A DNA stretch of 40,727 nucleotides from Clostridia bacterium. Lineage in GTDB: Bacteria; Bacillota; Clostridia; UMGS1883. The notes below the pieces were generated by a model. The model was not told the DNA's origin and searched no databases. It was given only the letters and a program-made list of their open reading frames with translations. This document shows, one piece after another, positions 36,222 to 40,727 of the stretch. Each line of letters begins with the position of its first letter. Position 1 is the first letter of the stretch. Made by a program: the position numbers and the translations under genes. Location of the stretch: NCBI GenBank assembly GCA_021202495.1, contig JAJQCX010000087.1, positions 1 through 40,727 on the forward strand, in the 5' to 3' direction.

Positions 36222-37322
36222 TCACGCTTCAAACTCCAAACTGCTGTTCTGCTGCTGCAGCAAAAACATAGCCTTTTGCGTTTCTATTTCCGCTCTCAAT
36301 TCTTCCTCGGTCGGCAAATATAATTTATATTTTGAAGCAAAAAGCTGCTCGCTGCCGTGCATTACCGAATATCGCGCTATGTCCTCATCGGTATCGGAGC
36401 AAAGCACAATTCCAATCGTTGGGTTGTCGCCCTCGCTGCGTTTCATCTCGTCGTACATTCTAATATACATATCCATTTGCCCGACATCCTGATGTGTGAT
36501 TTTCTGCGTTTTCAAATCTATCAATACAAAGCATTTCAAAATGTAATTATAAAACACAAGGTCAATATAGTAATCCTGCTTTTCCGTATGAATGTGCTGC
36601 TGACGCGCGACAAAAGCATATCCTTTGCCAAGCTCCATGAGAAATTTTTGCAAATTCGACAAAATACTTGTCTCAAGCTCGCTTTCCGTGAAATCCGCAT
36701 CGGACGACATTCCCAAAAATTCCGCTATGACAGGATTTTTGATAAATTCAAGCTTGTCTGACCGATACTCCGCCGTCAAATTTTTCATTTCCTTTTCAAC
36801 TGTCTCCCGATTTTGAGATCGGAGCATACGATAATAATACTGTGACGAAACATTGCGCTGCAGCGTCCTCACGCTCCAACCTTCCGACGCTGCTTCCTTT
36901 TCATACCAAGCGCGGGCATTTTCGTCTTTAACCTGCAACAGAATTGCATAGTGTGACCATGACAGCAGCCCTGCAGATTTTCCAGACACCGTCTGGAAAA
37001 TCTCCGGATAGGCTTTATAAAACGAATAAAAATTATATAAATTTGATTTTGTAAATCCTTTGCCAAACTCCGCGGTAAGCTCCTTTGACAGCTTTTTTAT
37101 AACCTCCGCACCGTATTCGGCGCGGTTTTCGCCCTGCATTTCTTCGCTCGCAATCCTAAACCCAAGAAGCCAATTTCTGCGCACAAGCAAAGTGTTGACC
37201 GCTTGATAAGCCGATTTTTGCGCAGACTCGATTATCCCGCACATATCCTTCAAAATGTCGTCTGTTTTGACAAAATCATTCATAATGTTGTTTGCGCCAA
37301 TGTTTGCCGGCTTTGTATCCAT
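36222..37322 (-). CDS. YhcG-type PDDEXK nuclease family protein (DUF1016)
   Basis: N-terminal 'LVRRNWLLGFRIASEEMQGENRAEYGAEVIKKLSKELTAEFGKGFTKSNLYNFYSFYKAYPEIFQT'; C-terminal 'DYYIDLVFYNYILKCFVLIDLKTQKITHQDVGQMDMYIRMYDE'. Confidence 0.93.
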   Translation of the reverse strand: MDTKPANIGANNIMNDFVKTDDILKDMCGIIESAQKSAYQAVNTLLVRRNWLLGFRIASEEMQGENRAEYGAEVIKKLSKELTAEFGKGFTKSNLYNFYSFYKAYPEIFQTVSGKSAGLLSWSHYAILLQVKDENARAWYEKEAASEGWSVRTLQRNVSSQYYYRMLRSQNRETVEKEMKNLTAEYRSDKLEFIKNPVIAEFLGMSSDADFTESELETSILSNLQKFLMELGKGYAFVARQQHIHTEKQDYYIDLVFYNYILKCFVLIDLKTQKITHQDVGQMDMYIRMYDEMKRSEGDNPTIGIVLCSDTDEDIARYSVMHGSEQLFASKYKLYLPTEEELRAEIETQKAMFLLQQQNSSLEFEA

Positions 37323-37444
37323 AATGCTTCTCTCCCCGTTTTGTAAAATGAAACGCTTTAAAGCCCCATGCCGGTATCAATATTACACCGCGCAAAGCGC
37401 CGGTGTGGTCAAAAAACCTTGTTTCATTCTCCTTGCTCTTCCTT

Positions 37445-37621
37445 GGGAAGCACTGATTAATTAACGCCTAACGGCTTGGCACACATCTCGCTTGCGTATT
37501 TTCCGTCATTGGGGCACAAGAAATCCCTCGTGAATACACAAAGTATTCACTCGAAATTTTTGCACAATCTGACGAAAAATCCGACGGCGCGATACACCGC
37601 CTACATCAATCAGCGCTTCCC
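37445..37621. mobile_element. MITE-like element with imperfect terminal inverted repeats
   Basis: Left end GGGAAGCACTGATTAAT (37445-37461) versus reverse complement of the right end (37605-37621) GGGAAGCGCTGATTGAT: 15/17 identity; internal hairpin GAATAC-acaaa-GTATTC. Confidence 0.6.
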
Positions 37622-38112
37622 CTTATCCGCCGCAAAAACGGCTTTTCCAAGATTCGTTTGAATTTTATGAATTTCCCCTCGCCCTCGGGCGTTATCGGCT
37701 CCACAAGCACGCTCAAGCACCCCGCACGGTTCGCGCCCCAAACGTCGGTAAATATCTGATCGCCTATCGCGGCGATTTTACTTTTTTGCACACTCATGCA
37801 CTCCGCCGCTTTTTCATAGCCCAACACCCGCGGCTTTAACGCCTTTGAAACGTGGTATTCAATCCCAATCCTTTCGCAAAACGGCGCAACCCTTTTCTCC
37901 GAATTGTTCGACACAACGCAGAGCTTTATGCCGTTTTGCCGCATGTCCTCCAAAAAGAGCTTCACCCTCTCCGTCGGATTAGGGTCGTCGTGCGGCACAA
38001 GAGTGTTGTCTATATCAAGCACCACAGCCTCCATGCCTTTTTCAAGGAGCATGGAGGCAGTGATGCACGATATTGATTTCGCATATATATCGGGAAAAAA
38101 ATTTTTCATCAC
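37606..38112 (-). CDS. YqeG family HAD IIIA-type phosphatase
   Basis: '[67 protein letters not shown]', '[25 protein letters not shown]'. Confidence 0.93.
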   Translation of the reverse strand: MMKNFFPDIYAKSISCITASMLLEKGMEAVVLDIDNTLVPHDDPNPTERVKLFLEDMRQNGIKLCVVSNNSEKRVAPFCERIGIEYHVSKALKPRVLGYEKAAECMSVQKSKIAAIGDQIFTDVWGANRAGCLSVLVEPITPEGEGKFIKFKRILEKPFLRRIRGSAD

Positions 38113-39167
38113 AATCTTGCGACAACGGCGTCGCCCATTTCCTTCGTTCCGAGCGCGTCCTTTCCGCCCGCAATGTCGCCGGTTCTGAGCCCATCGGAGA
38201 GAGCCTTCTGCACCGCGTTTTCAATGCAGTCCGCCTCGTCCTTCATCGCAAAGGAGTAGCGCAGCATCATCGCAACCGAAAGTATTGTCGCCAAGGGGTT
38301 CGCGATGTTCTTACCCGCAATGTCGGGCGCCGAGCCGTGTACGGGCTCGTACATTCCGAACGTCCCCTCGCCCAAAGACGCCGACGGCAGCATACCGATT
38401 GAACCCGTTATTTGGCTTGCCTCATCGGAGAGTATGTCGCCGAAAATGTTTGATGTCGCAATAACGTCAAACTGCAGCGGATTTCTCACAAGCTGCATCG
38501 AAGCGTTGTCAACGTAGAGATAATCAACCTTAACCTCCGGGTATTTCGGCATTATATCACGCGTTACCTCGCGCCACATTCTCGACGTTTCGAGAATGTT
38601 TGCCTTGTCGACTACCGTAACGTGCTTATTTCTCTTCATCGCAATTTCAAACGCCTGAATCAAAAGACGCTCGATTTCCTTCTTTGAATAGCTCTCCGTG
38701 TCATACGCCGAGTTTCCGTCCTCGCTTCTTCCGCTCTCGCCAAAGTAAATGCCGCCCGTCAGCTCGCGCACAATCATAATGTCTATTCCGTCGCCCGTTA
38801 TCTCGCTCTTGAGCGGGCAAGCCGACGCAAGCTCCTTATACATTACCGCCGGACGCAAATTCGCATACAAGCCCAATCCTCCGCGCAAGCCCAACAGCGC
38901 CTGTTCGGGGCGAATGCCCGGGATATTGTCCCACTTGGGACCGCCGACCGCGCCCAAAAGCACGCTGTCAGCCTGCTTTGCCTTTTCAAGCGTCTCTTCG
39001 GGGAGCGGCTTTCCCGTCGCGTCAATCGCGCAGCCGCCCGCCAAAAGATATTCATAGCTGAACGTGTGACCGAACTTTTCGCCCACAGCGTCAAGCACCT
39101 TTATCGCTTCTTTTACAACCTCAACCCCGATTCCGTCTCCGGGAATAACGGCAATTTTCTTGTTCAT
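38109..39167 (-). CDS. leuB: 3-isopropylmalate dehydrogenase
   Basis: '[31 protein letters not shown]', '[15 protein letters not shown]', '[27 protein letters not shown]', '[19 protein letters not shown]'. Confidence 0.97.
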   Translation of the reverse strand: MNKKIAVIPGDGIGVEVVKEAIKVLDAVGEKFGHTFSYEYLLAGGCAIDATGKPLPEETLEKAKQADSVLLGAVGGPKWDNIPGIRPEQALLGLRGGLGLYANLRPAVMYKELASACPLKSEITGDGIDIMIVRELTGGIYFGESGRSEDGNSAYDTESYSKKEIERLLIQAFEIAMKRNKHVTVVDKANILETSRMWREVTRDIMPKYPEVKVDYLYVDNASMQLVRNPLQFDVIATSNIFGDILSDEASQITGSIGMLPSASLGEGTFGMYEPVHGSAPDIAGKNIANPLATILSVAMMLRYSFAMKDEADCIENAVQKALSDGLRTGDIAGGKDALGTKEMGDAVVARL

Positions 39168-39191
39168 TTCAAAACAGTCCTTCCGAATATA

Positions 39192-39680
39192 TTAAAGTTT
39201 TTCCTTTGCGTATTTCACAAGTCCGCCCGCCGAGATTATTTCTTGAATGAATTCCGGAAACGGCGTCGTTGTATACTCTTTTCCCTTTGTCACATTCTTT
39301 ATCACGCCCGCCGAAAGGTCGGCTTCAATAATGTCGCCCGCCTCCGCGTCGTCGACGCATTCCGGCGACTCCAAAATCGGAAGTCCGATGTTTATCGAAT
39401 TGCGGTAGAAAATACGCGCGAAGCTCTTTGCTATTATCAGCGAAATGCCGCTCGCCTTTATCGCAATCGGCGCGTGCTCGCGCGACGAGCCGCAGCCGAA
39501 GTTAAAGCCGCCGACCATTATGTCGCCCTCGCTCACCTTTTCGACAAAGCTCGTGTCGATGTCCTCCATGCAGTGCGCCGCAAGCTCCTTTTCAACAGTT
39601 GTATTCAAATATCTCGCCGGTATGATAACATCTGTGTCGATGTTGTCGCCGTATTTAAAAACATTGCCCTTTACATTCAT
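39192..39680 (-). CDS. leuD: 3-isopropylmalate dehydratase small subunit
   Basis: '[21 protein letters not shown]', '[46 protein letters not shown]'. Confidence 0.97.
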   Translation of the reverse strand: MNVKGNVFKYGDNIDTDVIIPARYLNTTVEKELAAHCMEDIDTSFVEKVSEGDIMVGGFNFGCGSSREHAPIAIKASGISLIIAKSFARIFYRNSINIGLPILESPECVDDAEAGDIIEADLSAGVIKNVTKGKEYTTTPFPEFIQEIISAGGLVKYAKEKL

Positions 39681-39699
39681 GACCTTTATCCTCCTTCAC

Positions 39700-40727
39700 T
39701 CATTCCGCCGGTGCGGTTATATAGCCTGTCAGCGCGCTCGTTGCCGCAACAAGCGGACTTGCAAGGTAAACCTCACTGTCAACATGACCCATTCTTCCCA
39801 CAAAGTTGCGGTTCGTCGTCGCAATCGCGCGCTCACCGTCAGCCAAAATCCCCATGTGACCGCCCAAGCACGGCCCGCAGGTCGGCGGCGAAACAATGCA
39901 TCCCGCGTCAAGAAATACCGTGAACAGTCCCTCGTCCATCGCCTCGCGGTAAATCTTCGGCGTCGCCGGAATGATGATAACTCTCAAATTCTCCGCAACC
40001 TTTTTCCCGCGCATAACGTCGGCAGCGATTCTCAAATCCGAAAGTCTGCCGTTCGTACATGAGCCTATGACAACCTGGTCAAGCTTAACCTTAAGCTCCT
40101 CCGCCTCCTTCGCGGTCTTACCGTTCGAGGGCAAATGCGGGAACGCAACCATGTAGGGCACGTCCGCCAAATCAATCTTCATAACGCTGTCGTATTCCGC
40201 ATCGGCATCCGGCTCATACGTCTTAAATTCCTGCACTCCGACGCTTTCCATATATTCAACCGTCTTATCGTCCGAAATAAATATTCCGTTCTTCGCGCCG
40301 GCTTCAATCGCCATGTTCGCAACCGTAAATCTTTCATCCATCGAAAGCGCGCCCACGCCGTCGCCGACAAATTCCATCGACTTATAGAGCGCACCGTCAA
40401 CGCCTATTTTGGAAATAATATAAAGTATCAAATCCTTGCCGCTTACGCCCTTCTTGAATTTACCCGTAAGCTCAAACTTGATTGCCGACGGCACCTTCAT
40501 CCACGCCTTTCCCTTCGCCATGCCGATAGCCATGTCCGAGCTGCCGACGCCACATTACAACTAGATCACCGCGCACTAAGTAAAATTATACGAATCCGCG
40601 CCGATTATGGCGTCGCCCGCCTTGACAATGCCTTTCTCCGGCAAAATCGCGTGCTCAACGCCCGCGCAGCCGCCCTCAAAAAACTTCTTTATCCCGTGCT
40701 TTTGTGCAAATTCACGCACTCTCTTAC
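39700..40727 (-). pseudogene. leuC: 3-isopropylmalate dehydratase large subunit, interrupted by three in-frame stops; 5' end beyond window
   Basis: C-terminal part 39700-40533 (...[24 protein letters not shown]...[10 protein letters not shown]). The upstream frame 40591-40725 also reads as LeuC (VREFAQKHGIKKFFEGGCAGVEHAILPEKGIVKAGDAIIGADS). The codons between contain TAA (40555-40557), TAG (40561-40563) and TAG (40576-40578). Either a true pseudogene or sequence error. Confidence 0.75.

Overview
This 40.7 kb window looks like a Firmicutes/Clostridia-type chromosome; the lineage is inferred from gene content and operon style only. The left half (about 1-20 kb) is a mosaic of short, independently promoted units: mscL, a HAD hydrolase, an AI-2E transporter, a TetR regulator, a GtrII-like membrane protein, an AlbA_2/Schlafen-type ATP-binding regulator, an AAA_14/DUF4143 ATPase, feoA-feoB, two BspA-type leucine-rich-repeat surface proteins, a stalk/NPCBM-like secreted protein, two XRE regulators, a phosphohexomutase, a TatD-associated radical SAM protein and a SEC-C protein. 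The right half (about 19.6-40.7 kb) is a long co-oriented minus-strand housekeeping block: leuC-leuD-leuB-yqeG-(YhcG-type nuclease)-aroE::aroK-yggS-sepF-ylmH-divIVA-ileS-lspA-rluD-pyrB-pyrC-pyrF-pyrK-pyrD-pyrE-metG-tatD. Strongest second-look items: (1) four iterated TGRTTAGAAT half-sites overlapping the promoter of the AlbA_2 gene, plus an inverted copy upstream; (2) a perfect 19-bp-arm palindrome spanning the -10 and Shine-Dalgarno of the AAA_14/DUF4143 gene; (3) a 23-codon hydrophobic mini-ORF with a structured leader at the left edge; (4) a short patch in leuC that preserves frame but carries three stop codons; (5) a MITE-like element with imperfect terminal inverted repeats that supplies the stop codon of yqeG; (6) an array of consecutive hairpins in the pyrB leader, part of which recurs 6 kb away. 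I could not demonstrate a complete novel system. The best candidate is the adjacent AlbA_2 / AAA_14-DUF4143 pair with elaborate operator architecture. I saw no tRNA, rRNA or CRISPR.
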